Shown here: in pieces, positions 1 through 6,382 of the stretch
Layout of the letters: each line of letters begins with the position of its first letter
Position numbering within the stretch: the first letter of the stretch is position 1
Source of the DNA: Myxococcales bacterium
GTDB taxonomy: Bacteria > Myxococcota > Polyangia > Fen-1088
Direction of reading: 5' to 3'
DNA length: 8,639 nucleotides
Assembly: GCA_003155465.1 (NCBI GenBank)
Contig: PMCR01000327.1
Location: forward strand, 1,835-10,473
The notes under the pieces: generated by a model
The model's database searches: none
What the model saw: only the letters and a program-made list of their open reading frames with translations
Told to the model about the DNA's origin: nothing
Position numbers and translations under genes: made by a program

Positions 1-1020
1 AAGATCTTCGCTTCCGACGGTTTCAAGCTGCCCGACGACGTGGAGGCGGATATCGAGCGGCGGATGGCTGGCGCAGAGGCGGTCACGCCAGACCCCGAGC
101 CCAAGATAGGCAAGGCCATTCGCATCGAAGACGCGGAAGGGCGCTACGTGCAGTTTCTCAAACACAGTTTTCCCAAGGCACGTACCCTTGATGGCGTGCG
201 CGTGGTCGTCGATTGCGCTAACGGCGCCGCCTACCGGGCGGCACCGCAGGTTTTCGGAGAGCTGGGGGCCGAGGTAACCGTGCTGTCCGCCGAGCCGAAC
301 GGGCGCAACATCAATGACAATTGCGGAGCCCTGCATCCCGAGAAGGTGGCCGCCGAGGTTCGCCGCACCCGTTCCGCGATCGGGGTTGCGCTTGACGGGG
401 ACGCGGATCGGGTGATCCTCACGGACGAGCGCGGGGAAATCGTCGACGGCGACCAGATCATGGCCATCCTGGGCACGCGCCTGCTGGCGCGCGGGGCGCT
501 ACCGGGGAACACCGTGGTGGCCACCGTGATGTCGAACCTGGGCCTGGAGCGGGCGCTGGCCGTGCGCGACGGCAAGCTGCTGCGCGCCTCGGTCGGCGAC
601 CGGTACGTCGTCGAAGCCATGCGTGCGCAGGGTTTCATCTTCGGCGGCGAGCAGTCGGGCCACATCATTTTTCTCGAAGAAGCGACCACGGGCGACGGCC
701 TGCTTGCGGCCTTGCAGATTTTGTCGGTCATGGTCCAGGAAGAGCGCTCGCTATCAGAGTTGGCCGCGATCATGATTCGCTACCCGCAGGTGCTGATCAA
801 TTTTGCGATCGCGCGCAAGACGCCTCTGCACGAGTTGTCCAGCGTCGAGGCGGTCATCCGCCGGGTGGAGGATGCTCTGGGGCGGGACGGCCGCGTGCTG
901 GTGCGCTACTCGGGGACGGAGTCCAAGGCGCGGGTGATGATTGAGGGGACCGACGAGAACACGATCCGCGCCTACGCCGAGGACATCGTGGCAACCATGC
1001 AAAAGGCGCTTGCCCAATGA
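1..1020 (+). CDS. glmM: Phosphoglucosamine mutase, 5'-truncated by the window edge
   Basis: Converts glucosamine-6-phosphate to glucosamine-1-phosphate in the cytoplasm, on the route to UDP-GlcNAc for peptidoglycan and lipopolysaccharide. The reading frame is open from base 1, giving 339 residues of a family that is usually about 445-450 long. The N-terminal domain with the phosphorylated active-site serine therefore lies outside the window. Visible family motifs, numbered from the first codon: metal-binding DGDADR at 132-137 (bases 394-411), sugar-specificity loop GGEQSGH at 215-221 (643-663), and C-terminal phosphate-binding RYSGTES at 302-308 (904-924). The sugar loop marks it as GlmM rather than a phosphomannomutase. 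The GTG at base 40 is internal, because the residues before it ([10 protein letters not shown]) already match the family. Its stop overlaps the pdxJ start by four bases, so the two are probably co-transcribed. Confidence 0.96.
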   Translation, partial: KIFASDGFKLPDDVEADIERRMAGAEAVTPDPEPKIGKAIRIEDAEGRYVQFLKHSFPKARTLDGVRVVVDCANGAAYRAAPQVFGELGAEVTVLSAEPNGRNINDNCGALHPEKVAAEVRRTRSAIGVALDGDADRVILTDERGEIVDGDQIMAILGTRLLARGALPGNTVVATVMSNLGLERALAVRDGKLLRASVGDRYVVEAMRAQGFIFGGEQSGHIIFLEEATTGDGLLAALQILSVMVQEERSLSELAAIMIRYPQVLINFAIARKTPLHELSSVEAVIRRVEDALGRDGRVLVRYSGTESKARVMIEGTDENTIRAYAEDIVATMQKALAQ

Positions 1021-1754
1021 TTCGCCTACACGTCAATGTCGACCACGTCGCGACTCTGCGCCAGCAGCGCGACACGATCTACCCTGACCCGGTGCTGGCC
1101 GCTGGATTGTGCGAGTTGGCCGGCGCCCACGGCATCACCGCGCATCTGCGAGAGGACCGGCGCCACATCCAGGAACGGGACGTGCGCCTGCTGCGCCAGA
1201 CGGTGCGCGGAGTGCTCAATCTGGAGATGGCTGCGGTGCCGTCCATCGTGGACATTGCCTTGGAAGTCAAACCCGACTTCTGCACCCTGGTGCCCGAGAA
1301 GCGGCAGGAACGAACCACGGAAGGCGGGCTCGATCTGCGCGGGCAGGGCGCCGTCATCGGCCGCGCGGTGCGCGATCTGCGCGACGCCGGCATTGGGGTC
1401 AGCCTGTTCATCGATCCCGAGGAGGACGCGGCGCGGGCCAGCGCCGACCTGGGCGCCGTGTGCGCCGAACTACATACGGGTGACTACTGCCACGCCGTGG
1501 TCCACAGCGCGGCCGCTCGCCGCGAGCTGGCGCGACTGGAGAAGGCGGGGCGAGCTGTGGCGGACGCCGGGCTGCGCTTGGCGGCGGGGCATGGTCTCGA
1601 CTACACCAACGTGGGAGCGGTGGCGGCGTTGCCGTTCTTGGAGGAACTGAACATCGGCCACAGCATCATCGCGCGTGCGGTGCTGGTCGGCATGGAACGC
1701 GCCGTGGCCGACATGCGCGCGGCCATCGCAGCCGGCGCAAACGGCGCGGGGTAG
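1017..1754 (+). CDS. pdxJ: Pyridoxine 5'-phosphate synthase
   Basis: Condenses 1-deoxyxylulose-5-phosphate with 3-amino-2-oxopropyl phosphate (3-hydroxy-1-aminoacetone phosphate) to pyridoxine 5'-phosphate, the last ring-forming step of DXP-dependent vitamin B6 synthesis. It is a cytoplasmic TIM-barrel enzyme. At 245 residues it matches the normal family length (E. coli 243). Motifs in order: [10 protein letters not shown] at 7-16, HLREDRRHI at 43-51, NLEM at 68-71 with the conserved Glu70, VPEKRQE at 92-98, FIDPEED at 131-137, HTGDYC at 153-158, AGHGLDY at 190-196 with His192, and [11 protein letters not shown] at 212-222. The ATG lies inside the glmM stop (ATGA overlap), with an AAGG at 1003-1006 as a possible ribosome site. 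This suggests translational coupling. All motifs expected of an active enzyme are present. Confidence 0.97.
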   Translation: MIRLHVNVDHVATLRQQRDTIYPDPVLAAGLCELAGAHGITAHLREDRRHIQERDVRLLRQTVRGVLNLEMAAVPSIVDIALEVKPDFCTLVPEKRQERTTEGGLDLRGQGAVIGRAVRDLRDAGIGVSLFIDPEEDAARASADLGAVCAELHTGDYCHAVVHSAAARRELARLEKAGRAVADAGLRLAAGHGLDYTNVGAVAALPFLEELNIGHSIIARAVLVGMERAVADMRAAIAAGANGAG

Positions 1755-1758
1755 GAGA
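1753..1758 (+). promoter_or_regulatory. Ribosome binding site supporting the TTG start of nnr
   Basis: AGGAGA overlaps the pdxJ stop codon (TAG, 1752-1754) and lies five bases before the TTG at 1764. The next in-frame ATG, at 1791, has no comparable site. The TTG also adds nine residues (MTLVLSAAQ) that fit the start of the epimerase domain. Confidence 0.7.
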
Positions 1759-1763
1759 CTCTC

Positions 1764-3329
1764 TTGACGCTGGTCCTCTCTGCAGCCCAGATGAAAGCGG
1801 TTGACCGCGCCGCCATCGAAAAGCTCGGGCTGCCGGGCCTGGTCCTGATGGAGAACGCGGGTCGGGGCGTGGCGGAGATCATTGCCCGGGAGAAGCCCCA
1901 TCTGTCTGGCCTGGATGTGCGCGTGGTCTGCGGTGCCGGCCAGAACGGTGGTGACGGCTTCGTGCTGGCTCGCCACCTCCTAGACCGGGGCGCGCAGGTG
2001 CAGGTCTTTTTGGCCCTACCGCGCGAGAAGATGACCGGCGACGCCGCGGTTTTTGCGTGCGCCTTCGAAGCCCTGCCCGGCGCGCTGGTGCGCGACGCTT
2101 CGTTCGAGGAGGATGCCACGACCTGGCGCGCGTACCTGGCCGGCGCTGACGTGATCGTCGATGCCGTGTTTGGCACCGGGTTGCGTTCGGACGTGACCGG
2201 CCCGGCGGCGGCAGCCATTCGCGCCATGAACGCGGTCGATGCTCTGCGGATTGCGGTCGACATTCCCTCGGGACTGGATGCGGACACGGGCGTCGTGCGC
2301 GGGATTGCGTTTGTCGCCCATGTGACGGCCACCATGGCCTGCCGCAAGCTTGGACTGGTGCTGGATCCCGAGGCGTCGGTTGGGCGGGTCGAGGTCGTGG
2401 ATCTGGGCGTCCCCCTCGATGCGGCCGTGGAAGCCGCCAAGACCGAGGGGCCGCTTTGCCACTGGCTTGGGCGTGAAGGCGTGGCTCGGATGCTGCCCCG
2501 CCCAGGCCCAGGAGCGCACAAGGGTACGGCCGGTCACGTCTTGATCATCGCCGGGTCGGCTGGGAAGACGGGCGCAGCCTTGCTGGCGGCGCGGGCTGCG
2601 CTGCGCACCGGCGCGGGCCTTGCCACTGTGGCTACCACAGCAGCTGGCCAGACCGCGCTTGATGCCAAGGTCGTTGCCGAGATGACCGCCTGCTACGCCG
2701 ACGGAGACGATGCCGACGAGGCGAGTTTCGCCCGCATCCTGGCCATGGCGGGTCGTATGAAGGCAGCGGCGTTGGGGCCGGGCATTCCCACCGGGACCGG
2801 TATGGCGGCTCTGGTGCGCCGTTTGGTGGCCGAGTTGCCCATCCCATTGGTGGTTGATGCGGACGCCTTGAACCTGCTGGGCGAGGATGCGGCGCGTGTG
2901 GCGTCTTCGGCCCGCGCTGCGCGTATCTTCACACCTCACCCCGGCGAGATGGCGCGTCTGTGCGGCCTGCCTGTCGGCAACATCATGAAGGACCGTTTGG
3001 GCCACGCCCGCCGGCTGGCCGAGCGATCGCACGCCGTTGTCGTCTTGAAGGGCGCGCGTACGGTGGTTGCGACGTCCGACGGAACCGCCCATATCAACCC
3101 GACCGCGAATCCGGCCCTGGGCACGGCCGGCAGCGGCGACGTTCTCACCGGGGTCATCGCGTCCCTGCTCGCGCAAGGCCTGCAGGCGCCCGACGCGGCC
3201 TGCGTCGGCGTGTTCGTGCATGGCGAATCTGCGGAGAACGCGATCCAGACACTGGGTTCGCACAACCTTATGGCGGGCGACTTGCCTGACGCAATCGCGC
3301 GTACCCTGGAAGGGCTTCGCTCGTTGTAG
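1764..3329 (+). CDS. nnr: Bifunctional NAD(P)H-hydrate epimerase / ADP-dependent NAD(P)H-hydrate dehydratase
   Basis: Repairs NADH and NADPH that have become hydrated. The N-terminal (YjeF_N) domain interconverts R and S hydrates; the C-terminal ribokinase-like (YjeF_C) domain dehydrates the S form using ADP. The 521-residue length fits the fused bacterial enzyme. The epimerase half, about 1-225, shows GAGQNGGDGF at 57-66, VDAVFGTGL at 132-140 with Asp134, and VDIPSGLDADTG at 165-176. The dehydratase half, about 235-521, shows HKGTAGHVLIIAG at 252-264, GPGIPTG at 338-344, VDADALNLLG at 364-373, TPHPGEMARL at 390-399, VLKG at 427-430 and the catalytic loop GTAGSGDVLTG at 453-463 with Asp459. 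Both halves look intact. The TTG start, nine bases after the pdxJ stop, is chosen for its ribosome site. The next gene starts nine bases after the stop. Confidence 0.96.
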   Translation: MTLVLSAAQMKAVDRAAIEKLGLPGLVLMENAGRGVAEIIAREKPHLSGLDVRVVCGAGQNGGDGFVLARHLLDRGAQVQVFLALPREKMTGDAAVFACAFEALPGALVRDASFEEDATTWRAYLAGADVIVDAVFGTGLRSDVTGPAAAAIRAMNAVDALRIAVDIPSGLDADTGVVRGIAFVAHVTATMACRKLGLVLDPEASVGRVEVVDLGVPLDAAVEAAKTEGPLCHWLGREGVARMLPRPGPGAHKGTAGHVLIIAGSAGKTGAALLAARAALRTGAGLATVATTAAGQTALDAKVVAEMTACYADGDDADEASFARILAMAGRMKAAALGPGIPTGTGMAALVRRLVAELPIPLVVDADALNLLGEDAARVASSARAARIFTPHPGEMARLCGLPVGNIMKDRLGHARRLAERSHAVVVLKGARTVVATSDGTAHINPTANPALGTAGSGDVLTGVIASLLAQGLQAPDAACVGVFVHGESAENAIQTLGSHNLMAGDLPDAIARTLEGLRSL

Positions 3330-3338
3330 ACTGGAGCT

Positions 3339-3620
3339 ATGACCAAAGACACCATCAGTACCGCGCTCTCGGCCGAGGGCCTTGCGGCCAGCCAAGACAC
3401 CTTTGCGATTCCAGAGGAGCGCGAAGCGATTTTCCTTGTGGCCGCACCGGGCGATGTAATGCCAGTGAACAAGGTCATTCGGGTCGAACTGCGCGACAAG
3501 TATCTGTGCCTGCACACGGTCAAGGATGAGCATTTCTGCTTCACCTATGACCTCATTCTGGGCCTGCGTGTGCTGGCTGCCCATCTTGGCAAGGAGCGCC
3601 TCGCGGGCTTCGCGAAATAG
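3339..3620 (+). CDS. Uncharacterised 93-aa protein downstream of nnr
   Basis: I do not recognise this family. It is taken as real because it follows nnr by nine bases on the same strand, starts with ATG, and fills the space up to the convergent gene with codon use like its neighbours. GGAG at 3333-3336 is only two bases from the ATG, an unusually tight ribosome site. The first 25 residues are polar. The centre (about 29-72) alternates hydrophobic and charged residues (AIFLVAAPGDVMPVNKVIRV, then DKYLCLHTV and EHFCFTYDLILGL), which suggests a small beta-rich cytoplasmic domain, and the end (about 73-93) looks helical. There is no signal peptide or membrane segment. It has two cysteines (in YLCLH and HFCFT) but no metal-binding spacing. 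It sits where tsaE often follows nnr, but it has no Walker A motif and is not TsaE. Confidence 0.72.
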   Translation: MTKDTISTALSAEGLAASQDTFAIPEEREAIFLVAAPGDVMPVNKVIRVELRDKYLCLHTVKDEHFCFTYDLILGLRVLAAHLGKERLAGFAK

Positions 3621-3718
3621 TCTGACAGCTGCGACAAAAGGGCGTGAGGTGACTCGTCTCCTCGGCCACCCGCCGTCGAGCACACAGAGGTGAGGCCCCT
3701 TGGTTGCGGCTGTCAGGC
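3620..3718 (+). repeat. Long inverted repeat spanning a convergent gap; possible bidirectional terminator or structured RNA
   Basis: The two arms, 3620-3635 and 3703-3718, can form a continuous 16-bp RNA helix on the + strand: 13 Watson-Crick pairs and three G.U wobbles. On the - strand the wobbles become A.C mismatches, so the fold favours + strand RNA. The 67-base interior can fold further: AAGGG at 3638-3642 can pair with CCCTT at 3697-3701, and 3661-3666 with 3675-3680 around an 8-base loop. The left arm begins at the last base of the 93-aa gene's stop codon, and the right arm ends two bases before the pseudokinase stop codon. There is no T-run as in a classic intrinsic terminator. It accounts for the whole intergenic gap. 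Confidence 0.5.
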
Positions 3719-3720
3719 CA

Positions 3721-5448
3721 CTACCGGATCGACATGGACCAGCTTGCGATGGTGTTCTTGCCCTTGTAGGGGGGAAAGCCGAAACCCTGCATCTGATTCC
3801 AGATGCACATCGGAAGCGGTCCCTTGCGCTGACCATTGACCTGCACCGCCTTGACCCGGCCGGTGGGCTGAATCACGAAGTCGACTTCGATGGTCGGCAC
3901 GCCTTTGCCCATGATGCAAGGAACCAGCCGGCGATAGTTGGCGTGCATGACTCTGTCGATCGTGCCCTCGTCTAGGATTGCGTCGCCACCACCTTGGCTG
4001 ACGTCGCCGAGGTCCATGTTGTTGGTGAAGTCCTCCGCGCGGCCGGCCACGCCTGCCGGGCCGGCGCCCGGGCCAGCGCCACTCCTCCGTACGCTACGTT
4101 TGTGTTCCGGGAACGAGATCTTGACCTCTTTGAGAAAGGCATCCACGTCGGCTTCGCTTACGCGAGAGGCCAGGACGTCAACCTTGGCCGCGACGCGCTG
4201 GTGGATGAACCAGGTGAGGCCACCGGCAAGGGCCACGACCGCCGTACCGATAATGAGAATCGTCCAGCGGCCCTTCTTGCGCTCCACATGTTCGTGGGCC
4301 CGCTCGGCCTGAGCCCGTCGCTGCACTTCGAGTCGGCGTTCGGTGGCGCGGGTGAACTCAATCAGCTGCGGATGCTCGCGAATTTTCTGTCGGTCACCCG
4401 AATCCACATCCACGATGGTGTCGTCGCCGTTGAAGATGCCCTTGTCCATCTGGGCCATGACCTGGGCCAGGGAGAAGGGACCGTAGTCGAGCTTGTCCTT
4501 TTGGATGAGCCAGCGTTCGTACTCCTCGGTCAGGCGCACGGCATCGGCGACACTGAACGACTTCCCCACCGTCAGACGGGCGCCAGAGCGCCGCTTGGGA
4601 GGGCCAGCCGCGGCCGGCACACCCCCCGCCATGTTGGCAACAACCGCCCCCAGCGCGTCCAACAGTTCTTTGGGCCGGGAGAAACGGGTCTCCGACAACG
4701 GGGCCATGCCGCGCGCCACCACCGCATCCACGGCGGGTGGTATGCCCGAGTTCACTTGACTTGGCGGCCATAGTGGCGACGTCGGTGCATGGCCGGTGAG
4801 CAGCTCATACAGGATGGCCGAGAGGGAGTACACGTCGGCCGCAGGCGAAGGCTCTTCGCCCGCCACCAACTCGGGCGCCAGGTACGCGCCCTGCGATTTG
4901 GCGTCAGGACCGCCTCGCCGAGCCAACCCGGGCAAGCCACGAGAGAGGCCCAAGTCGGTCACCTTGACCCGACCCGCAGAGGTGACCTTGACGGCCATGG
5001 GGTTGATGCCTCCATGGACCAGGGCCGAATGCACCGTATCCAGGGCGTTGGCCACGTGCCCCAACAAGACATTGGCATGAGCCAGGCCGATTACGCCGCC
5101 TTCGCTGCGTCTGGCATCAATCAGCTGCCGGAGGCTAGCGCCATCGGTTGCCTCGGCGGCCACGTAGACGCGGTCGTTCTCGTGACCCCAGGCAACGAGT
5201 GTCGCCAGGTTCTTGTGTGGCACCCGGGAAGCCTGGCCAAGGTCGGCTTCGACGACTGTCCGCGCCATTCCCTTTGCGCTGAAAACACGCAAGGCTACCG
5301 TGGCGCCACCCTGGGAATCCTGCGCCTGGTAGACGTCACTGCCGCCTTCCTCGCCCAAGAAGCGCTGGACTTGGAATCGACCGCCGACCAGCGTGCCCGC
5401 GGCGATCTGGTTGTTTCCTCTGGTGTCTGCGGAAAGCGGATGGCTCAT
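3721..5448 (-). CDS. Membrane-anchored pseudokinase with GYF-like and AgmX/PglI (TonB-C-like) domains
   Basis: A 575-aa multidomain protein. Residues about 22-275 have the Hanks-type kinase fold (LGEEGGSDVY at 31-40, APEL at 191-194, DVYSLSAILYELLTG at 205-219). The active site is broken: the VAIK lysine is Arg54, HRD reads HGG at 145-147, the catalytic-loop Lys and Asn are Asn149 and Ala152, and DFG is DLG at 165-167. Phosphotransfer is unlikely. A GYF_2-like region follows (about 310-365, GPF at 323-325), then a charged helix, a transmembrane segment (about 396-414), a Gly/Pro linker (456-470) and an AgmX/PglI-like domain (about 490-575) with Cys511 and Cys548. Predicted topology: N-terminus in the cytoplasm, C-terminus outside it. 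The frame is open to 5658, but the extra 70 residues are unlike any domain, so ATG 5448 is preferred; it lacks a clear ribosome site. Domain order recalls GltJ/AgmX. Its role is unknown. Confidence 0.85.
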   Translation of the reverse strand: MSHPLSADTRGNNQIAAGTLVGGRFQVQRFLGEEGGSDVYQAQDSQGGATVALRVFSAKGMARTVVEADLGQASRVPHKNLATLVAWGHENDRVYVAAEATDGASLRQLIDARRSEGGVIGLAHANVLLGHVANALDTVHSALVHGGINPMAVKVTSAGRVKVTDLGLSRGLPGLARRGGPDAKSQGAYLAPELVAGEEPSPAADVYSLSAILYELLTGHAPTSPLWPPSQVNSGIPPAVDAVVARGMAPLSETRFSRPKELLDALGAVVANMAGGVPAAAGPPKRRSGARLTVGKSFSVADAVRLTEEYERWLIQKDKLDYGPFSLAQVMAQMDKGIFNGDDTIVDVDSGDRQKIREHPQLIEFTRATERRLEVQRRAQAERAHEHVERKKGRWTILIIGTAVVALAGGLTWFIHQRVAAKVDVLASRVSEADVDAFLKEVKISFPEHKRSVRRSGAGPGAGPAGVAGRAEDFTNNMDLGDVSQGGGDAILDEGTIDRVMHANYRRLVPCIMGKGVPTIEVDFVIQPTGRVKAVQVNGQRKGPLPMCIWNQMQGFGFPPYKGKNTIASWSMSIR

Positions 5449-5684
5449 GGGCAACGTAATACTACAGGCTCTTTCCATATCGGCGGTAACAGGAATTTCC
5501 GTGAGTCGCGTCGTGGAGTTGATCACCCCACATGTCCAGATATGAATGACATCATGCTGTGCAAGGCCAAGACAGCGCAGCCCAACTTCGGATCGGCCAC
5601 CTGTGTGTGATGCGCAGCCTCGCTGATATGGGAAACATCGAATGGTTTCCATGCCCATGGGGAGCTGGCGGGCTCCCCACGTAA
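5449..5684. other. 236-bp gap upstream of the pseudokinase gene
   Basis: The gap holds the hairpin at 5658-5679 and otherwise no gene I can support. The pseudokinase frame stays open through most of it, but the translation is rich in Cys and His and matches no domain. I found no convincing promoter on the - strand. The region is visibly richer in A and T than its surroundings (for example 5525-5555), which would fit a regulatory leader. Confidence 0.4.
5658..5679 (-). terminator. Hairpin just after the PilZ gene
   Basis: TGGGGAGC at 5658-5665 pairs perfectly with GCTCCCCA at 5672-5679 (8 bp, 6-base loop). Read on the - strand it starts five bases after the PilZ stop codon (5685-5687). No T-run follows on either strand, so it may act as an attenuating or RNA-stabilising hairpin rather than a strong terminator. 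It lies between the PilZ gene and the pseudokinase gene, and so bears on whether they share a transcript. Confidence 0.45.
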
Positions 5685-6305
5685 CTAGGAACTCCTGAAC
5701 CGACGTACCAGCTCACGCAAGCGGCGCGAACCGCCACCCTCGCGAAACACGAATCGGATGCCGCTTTGCCCAGGGCCAGCGTGATAGATCACACGGCCGG
5801 ATATGGCCATGGGCGCCACACTCCCAGGCGGCACGAAGTCCAGTACCACCTCGGTGCCGAGCGGGGGCACCACTGGCGCGCAAACCAGCGCTCCGCTGGC
5901 ACTGATCTCGCGTAGGTCGCCGTCTATTGGTTCGGGATCGCTGGCCAGGCGGAGCTTGACCGGCAAGCCGATGGGAATCCGTGTGTGCCGTCGCCGCGGC
6001 GTGGGCTTGCGATGCCCATCAAGGGTCTCCAGCACGAAATCGCGCTTGGCCCCTTCTTCGGTCGCGAATCTCACCATGGCACCCGCTCGCACGCGCAGCC
6101 GGGGCAGAGCCGGCCGCCACGACAGCACTGTGCCACGTACGAAAACCCGGTTGGGAAGCGCTTTGCAAACGATCTCGACTACCACCTCGGCATCCGGTGC
6201 AAGCTGCTTGGTAGTCGGGCAGAAGATCCCGCCTTCGGGATGATCAGTGTTGTAGAAACCACGAAACTCCTCAGCACTTCTGCAGCGGACACGCAGAATG
6301 TTCAA
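5685..6305 (-). CDS. PilZ-domain protein, probably with two PilZ-like domains
   Basis: A 206-aa soluble protein with no signal peptide or membrane segment. The C-terminal half (about 103-206) matches PilZ, the cyclic-di-GMP receptor domain: the RxxxR box is RRHTR at 105-109, and the second box reads EISASG at 133-138. The family pattern is [D/N]xSxxG, so Glu133 replaces the usual Asp or Asn. The N-terminal half (about 18-92) has GGIFCPT at 25-31, VFVRGTVLSW at 54-63 and AGAMVRF at 74-80, which resemble a degenerate PilZ barrel without the binding boxes. The start is TTG at 6305, chosen for the strong ribosome site upstream. It lies upstream of the pseudokinase gene on the same strand, separated by 236 bp and a hairpin, and diverges from the aminotransferase gene. 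Binding to cyclic-di-GMP is possible but uncertain because of Glu133. Confidence 0.85.
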   Translation of the reverse strand: MNILRVRCRSAEEFRGFYNTDHPEGGIFCPTTKQLAPDAEVVVEIVCKALPNRVFVRGTVLSWRPALPRLRVRAGAMVRFATEEGAKRDFVLETLDGHRKPTPRRRHTRIPIGLPVKLRLASDPEPIDGDLREISASGALVCAPVVPPLGTEVVLDFVPPGSVAPMAISGRVIYHAGPGQSGIRFVFREGGGSRRLRELVRRFRSS

Positions 6306-6314
6306 TGCGCACCC

Positions 6315-6321
6315 CCTCCTC
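6315..6321 (-). promoter_or_regulatory. Strong ribosome binding site for the PilZ gene (TTG start)
   Basis: GAGGAGG on the - strand lies nine bases before the TTG at 6305-6303. It is the best Shine-Dalgarno match in the window and is the reason for choosing the TTG over any later start. Confidence 0.65.
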
Positions 6322-6327
6322 AGGGGC

Positions 6328-6355
6328 TTGCTACGGATGGTGGCCTGCCTATCAT
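6328..6355 (+). promoter_or_regulatory. Candidate sigma70-type promoter for the class IV aminotransferase
   Basis: TTGCTA (6328-6333) and TATCAT (6350-6355) are 16 bases apart, matching the -35 and -10 consensus at 4/6 and 5/6. They lie in the 77-bp divergent gap, 27 bases before the ATG at 6383. The -10 overlaps a perfect palindrome, ATCATGAT (6351-6358). On the opposite strand TACAAT (6362-6357) could be a -10 for the PilZ gene, but its best -35, a perfect TTGACA at 6389-6384, is 21 bases away, which is too far for a normal promoter. Confidence 0.35.
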
Positions 6356-6382
6356 GATTGTACTAGCTTTGGGGTTTCTTTG

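Noticed and set aside
3339..3620. 93-aa gene as tsaE or acpS
   Set aside because: It has no Walker A motif (TsaE) and none of the AcpS signature residues; only its position suggested either.
2016..3836. 606-codon open frame on the - strand across nnr and the 93-aa gene
   Set aside because: A shadow of GC-rich coding sequence: low-complexity Arg/His/Gln-rich translation, no domain, and it lies opposite clear enzyme genes.
3721..5448. Active Ser/Thr protein kinase
   Set aside because: The fold is present, but the ATP-anchoring lysine, catalytic aspartate and catalytic-loop asparagine are all replaced.
4789..5610. 273-codon open frame on the + strand opposite the pseudokinase
   Set aside because: It lies antisense to recognisable kinase-fold motifs and has no domain or ribosome site.
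5449..5658. Longer start of the pseudokinase at 5658, adding 70 residues
   Set aside because: The added residues are Cys- and His-rich, match no domain, and the start would lie inside the hairpin after the PilZ gene. The kinase fold begins about 20 residues after the ATG at 5448.
6305..6382. Upstream extension of the aminotransferase to 6305
   Set aside because: The 26 extra residues are not family-like, overlap the candidate promoter and lie against the PilZ start; MSIRVFIGG at 6383 is the typical family start.
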